From the NCBI RefSeq assembly GCF_051014445.1, contig NC_135143.1, positions 6,138,001 to 6,202,000 of the forward strand: 64,000 nucleotides of DNA, in the 5' to 3' direction. A program made the translations under genes and the position numbers. Source of the stretch: Colletes latitarsis (lineage: Eukaryota > Arthropoda > Insecta > Hymenoptera > Colletidae). This document shows positions 48,018 through 59,640 of the stretch, piece by piece (position 1 is the stretch's first letter; each line of letters starts with the position of its first letter). A model generated the notes under the pieces. The model was given only the letters and a program-made list of their open reading frames with translations. It was not told where the DNA came from and searched no databases.

Positions 48018-48257
48018 CTCGTTCACTGCCACGGTGGTCACTAGTGACCGGTACTTTGAATTTATAACACGTTGTAAAATTGTTTACGATGGAAGAACCC
48101 TAATACTTGTACAATTATAAATAATCTGACTGTCGCTGGAGATGTGAAATAACAGGTATACGACTGAATTATCGAATATTTCTATTTTTCACGCTATAAT
48201 TTTAACAAATGTCGAGGACATATTTAGACATGAAAAATTGGTGTGCTAGCCAACGTG
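48018..48257. mobile_element. 240-bp TTAA MITE
   Basis: The left end is TTAA-CTCGTTCACTGCCACGG. The right end, reverse-complemented, is TTCA-ACACGTTGGCTAGC, recognisable as TTAACACATTGGCTGCCA in the following duplicated units. A perfect 14-bp palindrome, GGTCACTAGTGACC, lies at 48036-48049 just inside the left end. TTAA flanks suggest a piggyBac-like MITE. Confidence 0.65.
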
Positions 48258-48718
48258 TTGAATTTGTTTTTCATTACGTAAATACACCGAATACTTTTAC
48301 ATACGATCTTGAATGTGTTCTTCATTAATAAAGAATAATTTCTAATTTTGTTATTATTTGTATGAATAATTACAATTAATTTGTAGAATAATCATTTTTT
48401 TGGCAGCCAATGTGTTAAATTTGTTTTCCATTACGTAAATATACCGAATACTTACACATACGATCTTGAATGTATTCTTCATTTATAAAGAATAATTTCT
48501 AATTTTGTTATTATTTGTATGAATAATTACAATTAATTTGTAGAATAATCATTTTTTTGGCAGCCAATGTGTTAAATTTGTTTTCCATTACGTAAATATA
48601 CCGAATATTTACACATACGATCTTGAATGTATTCTTCATTAATAAAGAATAATTTTTAATTTTGTTATTATTTGTATGAATAATTACAATTAATTTATAG
48701 AATAATATTTTTTTTCTA
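48245..48718. repeat. 157-bp tandem array, three units
   Basis: Units begin at gcc of 48249, 48406 and 48563 (exactly 157 bp apart) with (c/a)aa(c/t)gtgtt(g/a)aatttg and run through atacgatcttgaatgt and ttgttattatttgtatgaat. Each repeats the right end of the adjacent MITE plus about 140 bp of flank. Units two and three are almost identical. Confidence 0.95.
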
Positions 48719-48729
48719 GCTGAAATTTC

Positions 48730-49760
48730 TGGTCTTGTTATTGCACCAAGGCCACTTCTCACGATACAACCTGCACGATTTTCACTGTGAGCGACCGTGC
48801 TACAAAAGCACCGTGTTAGCACAAGTCTCCTTTACAGTTCGAAAATCCGTATTTCAGCCAGCTTTTCGGCAAAAAGTGTTACCGTGCGCCATTTCGACCG
48901 GGCCACGCACTCGAAAAGTCGTAAGAACGCCCAGAGTGCAGAGAGGTGGGTGAACTGGTCGGCGAGGAGTGGTCGGTCGTTAATTCCGTGAAAGGCTCTG
49001 TAACATGCGCGGCACGTAATCGCAAAAGCGCGTCCCTTAAGCGGAACGGGACGGTGTGAATTTTTTAAATTCGTCGGCCAAAAACGTCATGAAAGAATGA
49101 CGAGCGAATGTTCACGTATCCGCTTCGAGTTATCCATTCTTCTAGGCGGTTAGCGTGATTACACGCGCAATACCGTTCTTCATCCTCTTTCGTCACCCGC
49201 TTACCAATTCGGACCATTTCCCCGGCGCGTACGTAGCGCGCGCCATCAGCATCGGACGACCTTTTAGCATAGGCGTCGTACAACGAACGTCCCGAGGGAC
49301 AGATGGACAAACCGTATACCGTTCCACTGTGACCAGTCGGCGTATCCCGACCGCGCTCCATTTTCCACTTGGATATCGCCTAATAATTTCGGGGATTTTC
49401 ATCCTAATCCTTTAATGTCCTTACTCACGGACAACGGGCAAATCGAATATCCTCCCACCCCGGACGAAACGGCCCGACTCTATCACGCATTGGCGTACGC
49501 GATCGCGATACCGATTATATTACTCGTTACGAGTCGACGATATACGGGCCTCGTGCTCGAATTCGCTCGAAATTCCGGGACGGTCGCTCGATCTTTTTAT
49601 TCCCGGGCGAACGAAGTTACGCGCGTTAGACCGGTAACCGGGCTTACGGTTCTTTTTTTTTTTTTCGAAAAAACCGAGGCTTCGAAACTCGATCAAAGGA
49701 TCGCGTCGATATTTTAAACGTTCGTTAACTTCGGGAAGAAGCAATTATATTTGCCTGAGG
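48730..49760. other. CpG-rich island with overlapping frames
   Basis: One of the most CpG-rich parts of the window (cgtacgtagcgcgcg near 49230). Frames on both strands overlap. The plus frame 49415-49717 has a hydrophobic run (about residues 25-38, YHALAYAIAIPIILLV) and GC-ending codons, but then runs into a T-homopolymer and shows no known domain. It could be a promoter/first-exon region. No gene is called. Confidence 0.35.
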
Positions 49761-49928
49761 TATAAATTCGAGAATCTCATTTGGGCGAAAATGTATTTTG
49801 CAGGGAAAGGGAAAGTTTAATACGTATCGTTTTTAGAATATCGGAATATAGCGATGATGTCGTTCAGGAGGGGCCATTTTAAACTGACACTTTGGGAAAC
49901 AGATTTATTTCTTTTGTATTTTCTTGTA

Positions 49929-49950
49929 CAGTAAAGTTCCGATTATCCGG
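49929..49950 (+). mobile_element. Possible pogo/Tigger-type terminal repeat, orphan
   Basis: After TA (49927-49928) the sequence CAGTAAAGTTCCGATTATCC resembles ends of pogo-group elements, which typically pair CAGT with a later TTATCCGG. The inverse end was not found, so only one terminus is visible. Confidence 0.3.
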
Positions 49951-50251
49951 AATGTCCGCATAAACGACATATTTACCCCGACTATTCTTCGGTAAGTGTT
50001 ACGGATTATATTTCACACAAACAAAGAAGTCACAGCCACATGTATCCAACACTGACGTCGATACTAAACAGTTAGTGAATAAAGCGTAGAAATTTTATAT
50101 ATTTTATTTCTTATTAATAAATTGTATTAGGGGAGGCCGGGACTAGAAGTTTCGGGGGTAAAATGTTCCGACGGTTATATCTTTAAGATGAAAAAGGGTA
50201 GCGTTGTACTTTCAATTATTTTGAAAATATAAACTGATCTCGTCACGCAAA

Positions 50252-50887
50252 CATTTTAATAGAATAATGGGAGATTCTAGAGGCCAAAATAAGACGAAAA
50301 TCAAAAATATCAATTTCTTGATGAGACTTCGTTAAAAAGTTATTAAAAAATTAAATTAAAAAATTTCAAATCATTCTGAAAAAATTATTTTTAGTTGTGG
50401 GGGTCGATTACAATCATTTTTGGTGAATAGACATACCCTCGAAATCCTACCCACTTCCAAGACAAAAATTCGAGGTGTGAAATTTGTCGATAAAATTAAA
50501 AAATTTCAAATCGTTCTGGAAAAATTATTTTCGGTTGCGGAGGTTAATTACAATCATTTTTGGTGAATAGACATACCCTCGAAATCCTACCCACTTCCAA
50601 GACAAAAATTCGAGGTGTGAAATTTTTCGACAAAATTAAAATATTTCAAATCGTTCTGGAAAAATTATTTTCGGTTACAGGGGTCAATTACAATCGTTTT
50701 TGATGAATAGACATATCCCCAAAATCCTGCGCATTTTCGAGAAAAAAATTCAGTACAGGCGGAACTTTAAACGTTAATAACTTTTCAACGAAGCCTTCAT
50801 CAACAAATTTGTATTCTTGATTTTCGTCTTATTTTAGCATCTAGAATATCCTATTAAAAGTTTTCCTAGGGGTAGCCGAACACCCTG
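50252..50887 (+). mobile_element. Family A long-TIR element, left end eroded
   Basis: The first ~25 bases of the left terminus are missing or rearranged (homology resumes at gggagattctagaggccaaa). The right terminus ends gaacaccctg followed by TA. The core has three ~140-bp units with caatc at 50411, 50552 and 50691. Units one and two share an identical stretch, cctcgaaatcctacccactt ... aattcgaggtgtgaaattt, so they arose by a recent duplication private to this copy. Confidence 0.88.
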
Positions 50888-51065
50888 TATATACGGAAAA
50901 CGGAAAGAGACACTATCTCCATCGAAATCATGTGTAAGGCAGCTGAATCCGTGCTGCAAGAAGGACAGAGATTTTAACATTTATCATATGACTCTGGAGA
51001 TTTATTAAAAAATTACAAGACGAAGACGAATTAGGTTAAGATTGGGTTTTATTTTTTCTCGTCTT

Positions 51066-51205
51066 TTACAAATATCTCAGAAACTAAAGCCGATCGAGGG
51101 TTATATATACAGAAAAACTTGCTTAAAATGTCGAGTTCTATAACATATTTGAAAATTATTTCAATCAGTCAGGAGTCCCCTATTCCAAATAATTACAGTT
51201 TAATC
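51066..51205 (+). repeat. Dispersed ~140-bp repeat, plus copy
   Basis: acaaatatctcagaaactaa, gcgagggttata-like (atcgagggttatatatacag), ttctataacatattt and ggagtccc occur in the same order as, in inverse orientation, at 54210-54355. Identity is roughly three quarters by eye. No coding role. Confidence 0.75.
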
Positions 51206-52863
51206 GTTATTGATAATTTGAATAAATTCGGGAAAGAATATTTACGTTTCAAATGTGTGGTGTAACGTATACAATTGTTGACCCCCCATACATTAATTCT
51301 TTTTTTAAATAAGTAATAAATATTAAGAAATATATGCTTTTTAAACATAATAATTATTATGTAAAAGAAGCATATAAGGAAAAACGAAATATAATAATTA
51401 CTAAGTAAAAAGAAAAAACCACATACCTATTACAATATTCATGGCTAATTTTGGAAAAGAGTTAATCCGTATATCACATAAGAGTCAACAACTATATACT
51501 CTGTGGAATAAAGTTAATCGATCTAGACCAAAAGCAAATGAAAATCATTCTAATATTATTGACCGTTCATTAAAAACACCTCAAAGCAGAACTATTGGGC
51601 ATCACTGAAGTATTAGTATACTATCATTCAGTTTTACAAATATTGAATTTCTAAAAATATATGAGCGTTGCATATGCTTTGAACAAATCACAAACTGATA
51701 ATATTTTCCAGTGTGACATTTTTCCTTGGATTTTAGGAGTAGAAGACAATTTGCAAATTATCGGAAGCTTCGAAAAAGATACAAATTCTATAAAATACTG
51801 GGAACCATTGAAACTTCATTTAATATCAAGTTTCAGAATTTGTTTTCACTACATAATTGTTACTTTTTATTAGCCTTATCTCCAACAAGATTGACACGAT
51901 TTTACAAAATCCATTGAACGGATCGACATGATAAATGTTTTATTGTCGAAACAACGAAAAATGAATATCTTAAAATTAAATTGTTTTCCAAAATGCTCAA
52001 CTGGCAAATTTTATCATAAAAATTAATACGTTCGATTTAAAAATACTGCCAAAAAACATTTCATCTATTTTGTTTACATATTTCAAATTAAATCCATCGA
52101 GGGAACTTCGAATGCAATTTATTTTTGCATAGATTGCGCAAGCAGCTTCTCTGCTTCACAAGTAGTGCGAAGAGCTGAAAAGTCGACGAACAGAAGGAAT
52201 GTGGATACGATTAGCCGTAGTGGATTAGTCACACTTCCGTGCACACACATTTTCGATCGTCGCTAACTATTGGTCGAAACGGTCATATCTATTAAACCCA
52301 GACCTACTTCTATGTCACAGGGTGCCACCAGGGGCTGAATGGTGGCGATTAGAAGAGCATCAAAGGTGGGAATTGGGTGGAGCTTTCGGGTTGTTCCTCT
52401 TGCTTCTGTGTTGTCTCACTAATCATCTTTCCAGCTATTCACAATAATGCACTCTATCGTCAATATGCTTGTCAACGACACTAATTTTCCCTTTCCAAAA
52501 TTCTCGGAATAATTATAAATACAACCACACTCTACGTTTATCATAAAATTAAACCAAATGTTGAGAAAACAGTTTAAGTGTTTTCAAAAAAATTAAATGA
52601 CCATCAATGTTTTATTGTTTATTCAAATGGATTCGAATAAAGCTATAGAGATTTAATTAATACAATATTAGTAGAATTCATTCGTCGTTCACGAGTAACG
52701 AATAATTCGAAGAACAAATGCAAAAACGAATCGTGTCGATTTATTTGTTCGCGAAATATGTTTGTATTTCAAAAATGAAGTTTCTCATTTCCATTCTCAG
52801 GAAAATTGGGATATATTATCGAAGTACAGCCACCTGTCTCGCTCTCACCCTGTATATCAATCT
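51206..52863. other. Non-coding DNA
   Basis: No gene is supported. 52130-52450 is GC-richer and contains GCCACCAGGGGCTG at 52324-52337, which also resembles a CTCF core. Overlapping 63-70-codon frames at 51661-51917 are unrecognised. Confidence 0.4.
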
Positions 52864-52926
52864 GTGACAACAGTTCTCGCACTCGCCACCAGAGGGCTGT
52901 GCTCTCTCGCAAGTACTCGACCGACC
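52864..52926 (+). repeat. Dispersed ~60-bp repeat with CTCF-like core, copy 3 (best match)
   Basis: gtgacaacagttctcgcact, cgCCACCAGAGGGCtgtg and ctctctcgcaagtactcgac form the inverse of the copies at 18574 and 30941. CCACCAGAGGGC (52886-52897) equals the vertebrate-type CTCF consensus core at every position. It sits at the left edge of a GC-rich island. Confidence 0.65.
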
Positions 52927-53880
52927 ATTGAATATCTAAGCGTTTCTTTCCTCCTTCTCGTTTAGTCGATTCCTTCGTACACAGCAAACCGTCACAAATC
53001 TTACAAATTCACAGTAACGAAAGTTTAAGTGAATAATTTCGTGTCGCGTGAGAAGAATAGCAAGATTAAATTCCCCATATCGCCAGAAACGAGGACACCG
53101 ATCCTTGATCCTCCATATTTCCTCGAGCAAAGTGAAATTAAAAGAGGCCAACGACTGTTTTAATTTACCGTTTCATTCCCGACGAGGTCGCTCACAGCGC
53201 GGAAAAACGAACGCCGGGGAAGTATGGGGGGGTGTATAACGTAAGAAAAAAATTCGACGTATTAAACAGAATGCAGGTCGCGTTGCAACGCGCGAACCCG
53301 TGCAAATTTTAGTGGTCGAGCCATTCGTCTCTCGATGTACCCAGGACCAGAAGGTGTGAAACGAATTAAACGCAGACGGTGGCAGGTCCCGTTCTACGGT
53401 TCCCCTCGCCGCAAACAATCTACGGACACGGTTTCGCTCTAACCTTCGAGCGTTTCGTTGCCGCGTCTCCGTTGCGCTTGCAACCCGCAACGAACAATGA
53501 ACATTGGATACTCGAGATAGAAAATATGGGTGGTCGGAGGTGGAGGATGGGGTGAGCCAGCTCGTGGATCAGCAGATGATTACGAGATCGTAAATCTTAC
53601 AAGTTCCACCGCACCGTCGGCGGTCCCCCTGCACTGCATCACGTTGACCGTGTGCACGTTGCAAAAATTACAACGGCCTGTTCTGTTAGCCGGCAGGGAC
53701 CGTGTTCTATGTTTATTAATTGAAAAATCATTAGGAATGCATTGGCCGCGTTGTGTGGCAGTCATCAACCCGCGATCGTGACCTTCTCCCTGATGTTCCA
53801 TCCTATGTTATATCGTCCCGACGACGATGCTTCGTGGATCGCGAACATGGACATTGACGTTTCTTTTTTGGTGCCGGTTC
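52927..53880. promoter_or_regulatory. GC-rich island, possible regulatory region
   Basis: CpG-rich throughout, with no recognisable protein. Near 53700-53750 the words tatgtttattaattgaaaa and ggaatgcattgg combine forkhead-, homeodomain- and TEAD-like sites in a compact stretch. This is suggestive only. Frames of 83 and 105 codons on opposite strands are not credible. Short (TTTA) runs at 53890-53905 follow. Confidence 0.25.
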
Positions 53881-54209
53881 GACTACGTTTTATTTATTTA
53901 TTTATTTAGTATGAGGGATCTACCCATTTGAGTACGTATTTACATTGTGTGAAGTCAGAGGTAGCAATGGATCAATTCACTGTCGGCGGATCATGCAGGC
54001 AGCGGCACTAGTGATGGATCTAAGCGAATAATGCATTCGTCGTTGAATCATCACTTTATTTTCTAACATTTTAAGAACTGTAAATCCATTGCTAAGACAA
54101 AAATGTATCATTGTATCTTCATCGAAATTTCGGGATTACAATTCGAACATACGTAATAAAATATTTGCATTTTCAAACAAAAATATGTGGAATGATGTTC
54201 CAAGAACTT
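53881..54209. other. Non-coding DNA
   Basis: Contains a brief ttta microsatellite at its start. Nothing else is supported. Confidence 0.4.
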
Positions 54210-54355
54210 GTCGCGATAATTATTCAGAATTGGGGACACCTCACCGATTTTTATGATTTTTAAATATGTTATAGAATTCGATACTCTAAACAAGTTTTTC
54301 TTATACATATAACCCTCGCTTAGCTTTAGTTTCCGAGATATTTGCAAAATTCTGA
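54210..54355 (-). repeat. Dispersed ~140-bp repeat, minus copy
   Basis: The reverse complement reads gcaaatatctcggaaactaa, agcgagggttatatgtataa, tctataacatattt and gaggtgtccc, matching 51066-51205 in order. The 79-codon minus frame 54108-54347 lies in it and is not conserved as a frame in the other copy. Confidence 0.75.
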
Positions 54356-57285
54356 CGGCACTACGGTTTAAACCCAGTCAATAGACTGCTTTAGAGAAAA
54401 ACCAAGGAACGTTGGGTTGAGATGGACATTAACCACACTGTGCCTTCTGTTTTTCACCTTTTATTCTATTCATTTACAAAAGCCTTTCATGTACACTGTA
54501 CCGCGTCTGCACCTTCCTCTATTTTACTCTTTTCTCGCGCTCGGCCATACTAAACGTTCTGTTACGAGCAATGAGTGATTTATTTTTGAACGGTGGCGCG
54601 AACAACGAATTAATTCAAAACTGTTCGTAACGCTTGATTCTTAACCTTCATCACTCCTATGTCGAGTGTGGTATGACATCACATTTCTCACACCAATTCC
54701 AATATCGAGCTAGACTCGACATTATGCAACGCAATTTTACTACTTAATATAAATAAAAAATATATTTGTTACACAGTCTGCACTGTTGCAATCCAACATT
54801 CTATCGAGACTCCCTTTTTTTATCTATTTTGTAAATTAATTAAAGAGTTATTGTTAGGTAAAAAAAAAATTATAGAGTACAAAGGATTAAAAGTGATTTG
54901 CGATACACCAAAAAAGTCAATATTAGGGTGAAGTCTGTTCGCATAAATACATATTCTATTTATCGTATCAGAAAGGCTAATACGAGAAGTATAGTTGCTA
55001 CGTGATGCATAGTGGTCTAGAACGCGGCCATTTTGTGGCCAAAAATGAATGTTACAACTCGAAAGACAGTAAACGTGTAATTGAGGGAAACATCAGGGTT
55101 AGAGCAATTATCGCTATGTTTATAGTTAACGAATTTTGGGATATGTTTTTAGTAATCGATAATGCACGCTGATACCGTCAGAGTCTATTACGAGTCGAGT
55201 ATAATGCCCTTTTAATTCAATAAACACCCGTGTAGATGTTTATTTGCATTTAATATCAGTGATCGAAACTGGAAATTTAATTAATTTGCTGCAGCGTTAG
55301 TAATAGATTTTATGTAATCGACTTATGTGACTTGAGAAGCGTAATAAATTTAATATTTGCAATAACCATTATGTAATGCTGTGCTTCACAAATTATTCGC
55401 CTGCTAAATTAACAATATTTTTCTACGATGTTTCAAGCGTGCTTGACTATTAAAGATATTCGAAATTTGTATCAAACGTACAAATATTACTATTGTATCT
55501 TTAGAAAATATTTGCAAAAATCGTCTGAATTTTCGTCTATGACAGTGTTACATTTATATGCAAATGTGTTTCAGATTGTTTCCTTAATAGTCCAGAGTCT
55601 TTTACATTTGCTAATAACATTCAAATGTATCGAATAACTGCGAAGGAAAAATTTAGTACAATTACAAATTACTCTATCATACCTGAAAAACAATAAGTTT
55701 CAAAAAAATAACTTATATGTAGTTTTTCAAATTCGAATATGAAATTCCATAGGGCTGTATGCACCTTTTTCCATTTTTAAATAATGTAGAAAAATTGAGG
55801 ACACCAGCGGTAAGGGGATGATTCCACATGAAAAAAATAAATCGAAAATGTAAAATGAAATTTTTTCATTGAATTCTTCGTTTCCTAGAAAATTGAATTT
55901 GAACATATATGGGACACGCGTGCTATCGAATAGGATCTGCCTGGCACGTTTGTTCACTATTTACTTTTTCTATTTATATTGATGCCCAAATAGTACTCAA
56001 TCAATTTTTTAAGTTGATTTTCTCGTAAACTAGCTCGTTAGCTACGAAGTATATGGTAAAAATATATGGAAAAAGAAAAGAAATTAAAAATCTTGGATTC
56101 TAAGTCAAATGGAATACTAGGGAGGCTATAATTAAGCTATTTATGAGAGTAAGGAATCCAGACACACTGTAGTTGTTAAACAATTATTTTAAAACAAACA
56201 AATAATGTTTCTGTAAAAGTTTTGAATTAAAGAAGTAAATCTATTTTTTTTTAAATAAATATTCGCTTCAAGTTTTCTTATATTTTTGGTAAATATCGTC
56301 CATATTATCGGTAGAAATAAGAAAGAGAATCCGATTTTTCGTTTTTGGAGAAATTAGGAATATTATGTATATTCCTGGTATTTTCTATTGAATTTTAATC
56401 ATAAGGAAAGGCATACTCCTATAAGTTCATGCGTTAATAATATTAGGATTGCGGATATACCTTAATCCATTTTATTGTTGAAACCGATACCTTGCATAAT
56501 ATAAAGTTTTAATGAACTTTTGAGCAAATTCATGGAAATTATAAGCGTAGACGCATTCAGGCATAATGAAATCATTCAGCAGAGGGAGGACAGATACGTT
56601 GCTTGGGGTCGTAGCCACTGTCATTCTGTCACCAAGGCAACAGAATGCATGCCCGTGTTATCGAGTTTATTACAATACAGTTGTTCGCATTGGCAGCTTT
56701 CATTTGGACGCAGTTACGCATGTATACTGGCACATTGTTTCTCGAGATAATGCAGAACTACCGTGTTTGTATGTAAAGACGATTTTATTTTCAGTTCATT
56801 AGTACAATATTTCCACGGCAGGTTACGCCATTGTTTCTTTGCTCAATTGACACGTTCATCCCTACAATTACGCGCTTCATTTTTATTTTGTACCTACAAT
56901 AGGAATATTTTCTAAACCTCATAAATTCCCATCATTTTCATCGCTAAATTATTCTCATTTATTATAGGTTCTGCTTTTATCGAATGTCGTTTGAAAAGTA
57001 TTAAATATTAAATAAAAATAATTAAATAAATCATTTAACAATCATCACTTTTTATATTTATAACTTAAATATTACAATAATAGTCTTCTCTTTAGTCTCT
57101 TAATTTTCCGTTTGCTAGTAGAACTCGTTCTCACTCGTTTAATCAATACTCATTGTTTTTATCATTTCATAAAAAACAAACGACGAAGAATATTAAGTGC
57201 AACCTATTTTTATTATTTTCATTATATTTGAAATTTAATGTTATATTTTTTCATGTATAATATTTTGGGGTACTTTAGGGTAGGG
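54356..57285. other. Mostly AT-rich non-coding DNA
   Basis: No gene, RNA or repeat is supported in this interval. Frames of 69-78 codons (55428-55637, 55727-55957, 56520-56802) carry no motif. 56560-56730 is modestly GC-richer. Confidence 0.45.
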
Positions 57286-57287
57286 TA

Positions 57288-57499
57288 CAATAATGATTCT
57301 TAAAATGAATTCCAAACGTGATTCGTAAATTGAACATTTCTATATCTCTCAACTAGGGGATCTTGTTTGGAGCCAGTGAAACGTAAAAGACGACAATATC
57401 ATTGTATATAAATATTTCCTTGTGTTGAATTTCACCTCTATTGCACGTAAAATGAACACACCAATCACGGAGCGATGTTCATTTTAAAAATCATTACTG
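57288..57499. mobile_element. 212-bp TA-flanked MITE, family C
   Basis: The left end is CAATAATGATTCTTAAAATG and the right end, reverse-complemented, CAGTAATGATTTTTAAAATG: two mismatches in 20. TA flanks both sides (57286-57287, 57500-57501). The right half contains acggagcgatgttcatttta, the inverse of the fragment at 11037-11075. Non-coding. TA target suggests a Tc1/mariner-type MITE. Confidence 0.85.
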
Positions 57500-57735
57500 T
57501 ATTAGGTGTTTTAGCATTTTATTCAAACTCACAGATTATGTATAAAACAAATCGTATTTCACGATACCTAAATAAAACTTAGACATCATCGTCAGTGACT
57601 GAGGCTGCAAATTTTTCAAACGACCTTCGTACTCGCCCTTTGAATCAAGTAACTTTTCTTCCGACATTTATTCACATTACAAAGTGTAAGATATCCAAGG
57701 TGATCAAGTTATTTCATCCATCCTATAGTACACAT

Positions 57736-58012
57736 TAGGGTGGTCCTTATTTTTCGACTTTCGATTACTTTCTGACGCCCCCCCCCCCCCAGATTGTGAC
57801 ACTTGGGGGGAAAAAGTTCTGCGCAAAATTTCAGCGAGATTAGACAACATGAACACGTGCTGTATTTAAATTAGAGTTTTGATTATGATTTCGCGTTAGA
57901 ATCGGATGCACTTGTACCATCTTAAATCAAAGTTATCGACTGATATTTTTTTATGAAATTATAATTCGTTATGTCTAAAACAATAACGTGAGTGTAGCTA
58001 AGGACCACCCTA
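57736..58012. mobile_element. 277-bp hAT-type MITE
   Basis: The ends are TAGGGTGGTCCTTA and, at the right, the exact inverse TAAGGACCACCCTA with a one-base offset. The flanks are GTACACAT at 57728-57735 and GTACACAT at 58013-58020, a perfect 8-bp target duplication. An 8-bp duplication with TAGGG-type ends is diagnostic of the hAT superfamily. The interior is non-coding and contains a run of C at 57778-57790. Confidence 0.93.
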
Positions 58013-58020
58013 GTACACAT

Positions 58021-59240
58021 GTGCACAGAGGTACCGAGATCAAAGTCTCGCCCAAAACCACTTCATGCGAGATCCGGGTGGTCCTAGATTCGACTGCAAG
58101 AATAGAGGCAGTGTAGTTTTGTCCCTCCGCAGTACGGTCGTAGGAAAAATTCTCATTACTGGCTGACGCTTCGCATGACTTGCGTCTCACGCCAATTAGC
58201 GCCGTTCCCTCAACGATTCCGCAAATTCGATCAAAGGTTCCACCAACAAGAAGGCGGACCAGGGGCTAAAGAACAACGGAATAAAGGCCGAACGTTCACG
58301 CGCGCTTGTACATTAATCGAAACAAGGAGGTTGAAAACTTCCACGGGACCGCGTTGTTCGCGGAGAGAGGTTTATCTGAATAGGCGAAAGCGTCTAACAG
58401 AGTGTAACGACAAGCTGAAAAGGAGAAACAGGTGAAACAATACAGCGCCGAGAAGGGGGGAGGGTGAGGGGACGTGGGCGAAGTGTCGAGGGAGCAGGAA
58501 AGCTGGAAATCGCGCGGCAACGGGCAAACGAGAGAGATTCGTCGCGTCGTCGTCGTCACGAAGGCAGCGACGAGGAAGACGACGCGAGAGAAATCCGTTT
58601 TCACTTTTCGTCCTGAATCCCAATGCCGGCTGGCTGAGAAACGAAGGAACAAAACGGCTGGGCCACCGGTGGGCACTGCACCGCAGTCAAGCTGCGGCTC
58701 GGCATGCAAATGTGCCCCCTCCTCTTGTGTCTTCGTTTCCCTCGTCCGCCCTCCGCCTCGAAGAACTCCAAAGCCTCGCGATATCAAGAATATCTGCATG
58801 GTCGACTCTCCGGGGACAGGGTTCCTTTTCTTTTTCGTCCTCCTATTTTATTTTCCGAACGGAAGCCGACAAAGGGACCCACCGTAAGCTCGCGCATGGG
58901 ACTCATCGAACGAGCCCCCGGATCGTGAACCTCGTTTACGTGGATTCGACACGACTAATCGTAAACGGGACGCGGGAGGATTCTGCGATTTCAAAATTCA
59001 GGGATGTCTGGGAGCGACAGGTGGATGTAGATGAATTTGGATGCTTCGTTCTAAGAGGAAATTCAAGATGAAAATTGCAGTATTTACACCTACTCTGCGA
59101 TAAAAGAAGGAGAGCAGCACAATGTACGCACTAAAAATGTCCTCGTCGAACAATCCTTCGAATACACATTCAACTGATGTTAAAACTTAGCTGGAAGATC
59201 CAGTCTACCAACCCCATTTTACATTTGAATAAACAAATAC
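58021..59240. other. GC-rich island, function unknown
   Basis: CpG-rich with (CGT)n-like words at 58536-58560 and pyrimidine tracts. The longest frames (58296-58799 minus, 167 codons; 58474-58887 plus, 137 codons) lie opposite each other. Both are low-complexity Arg/Ser/Thr/Pro-rich and lack known motifs. It may be a promoter or 5' untranslated region of an unseen gene. Confidence 0.35.
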
Positions 59241-59249
59241 ATATCCGAA

Positions 59250-59640
59250 GCAAGAAAAATAGTTCCTTGGTCCACCAAGTAATTATTATAGACTTTGCTG
59301 ACTCCTAGAAAAATTCCTGAAACTCAACAACAACCACATCCACTATGATCAAATATACACAGACGACTCAAAAACTAACTGAGGTGTAAGATGTGCCACA
59401 GTTACAGAAGGTGTAATAATTAAAAAATACCCAGAATGCTCTAAAGTATATAGAAAACAGCAACTCTCAACATGGCGTAATCTATACAGATTCCATGAGT
59501 ATAATTCAAACCCTGTCAAAAACAATGAGAAAAGAAATAGATGAAATCATTAGAAACATACTAATAACTAGACAACGGATGTTTATGCAAGTGCATATTG
59601 TTTGTAGGAAATAGATGAAAGAGTGGAACCTAAATAGAAA
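59250..59640 (+). pseudogene. RNase H domain remnant of a Jockey-type LINE
   Basis: Two motif blocks on the plus strand belong to the RNase H domain found at the C-terminus of some insect non-LTR retrotransposons. At 59353 IYTDDSKT gives the first catalytic Asp (family: IYTDGSK), followed by CATVTEGVIIKKYPECSKVY with an internal stop before it. At 59480 IYTDSMSIIQTLSKTMRKEI gives the later catalytic Asp (family: YTDSxSxIQxL). The blocks are in different frames and stop codons interrupt the first. The reverse transcriptase is absent. This is a dead 3' fragment. Confidence 0.75.

Noticed and set aside
57778..57790. Poly-C run as a functional structure
   Set aside because: A short homopolymer in a MITE; length is prone to sequencing and slippage error.
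58296..58887. Opposed 167- and 137-codon frames as genes
   Set aside because: They overlap on opposite strands in a CpG-rich, low-complexity island, are Arg/Ser/Pro-rich and match no family.
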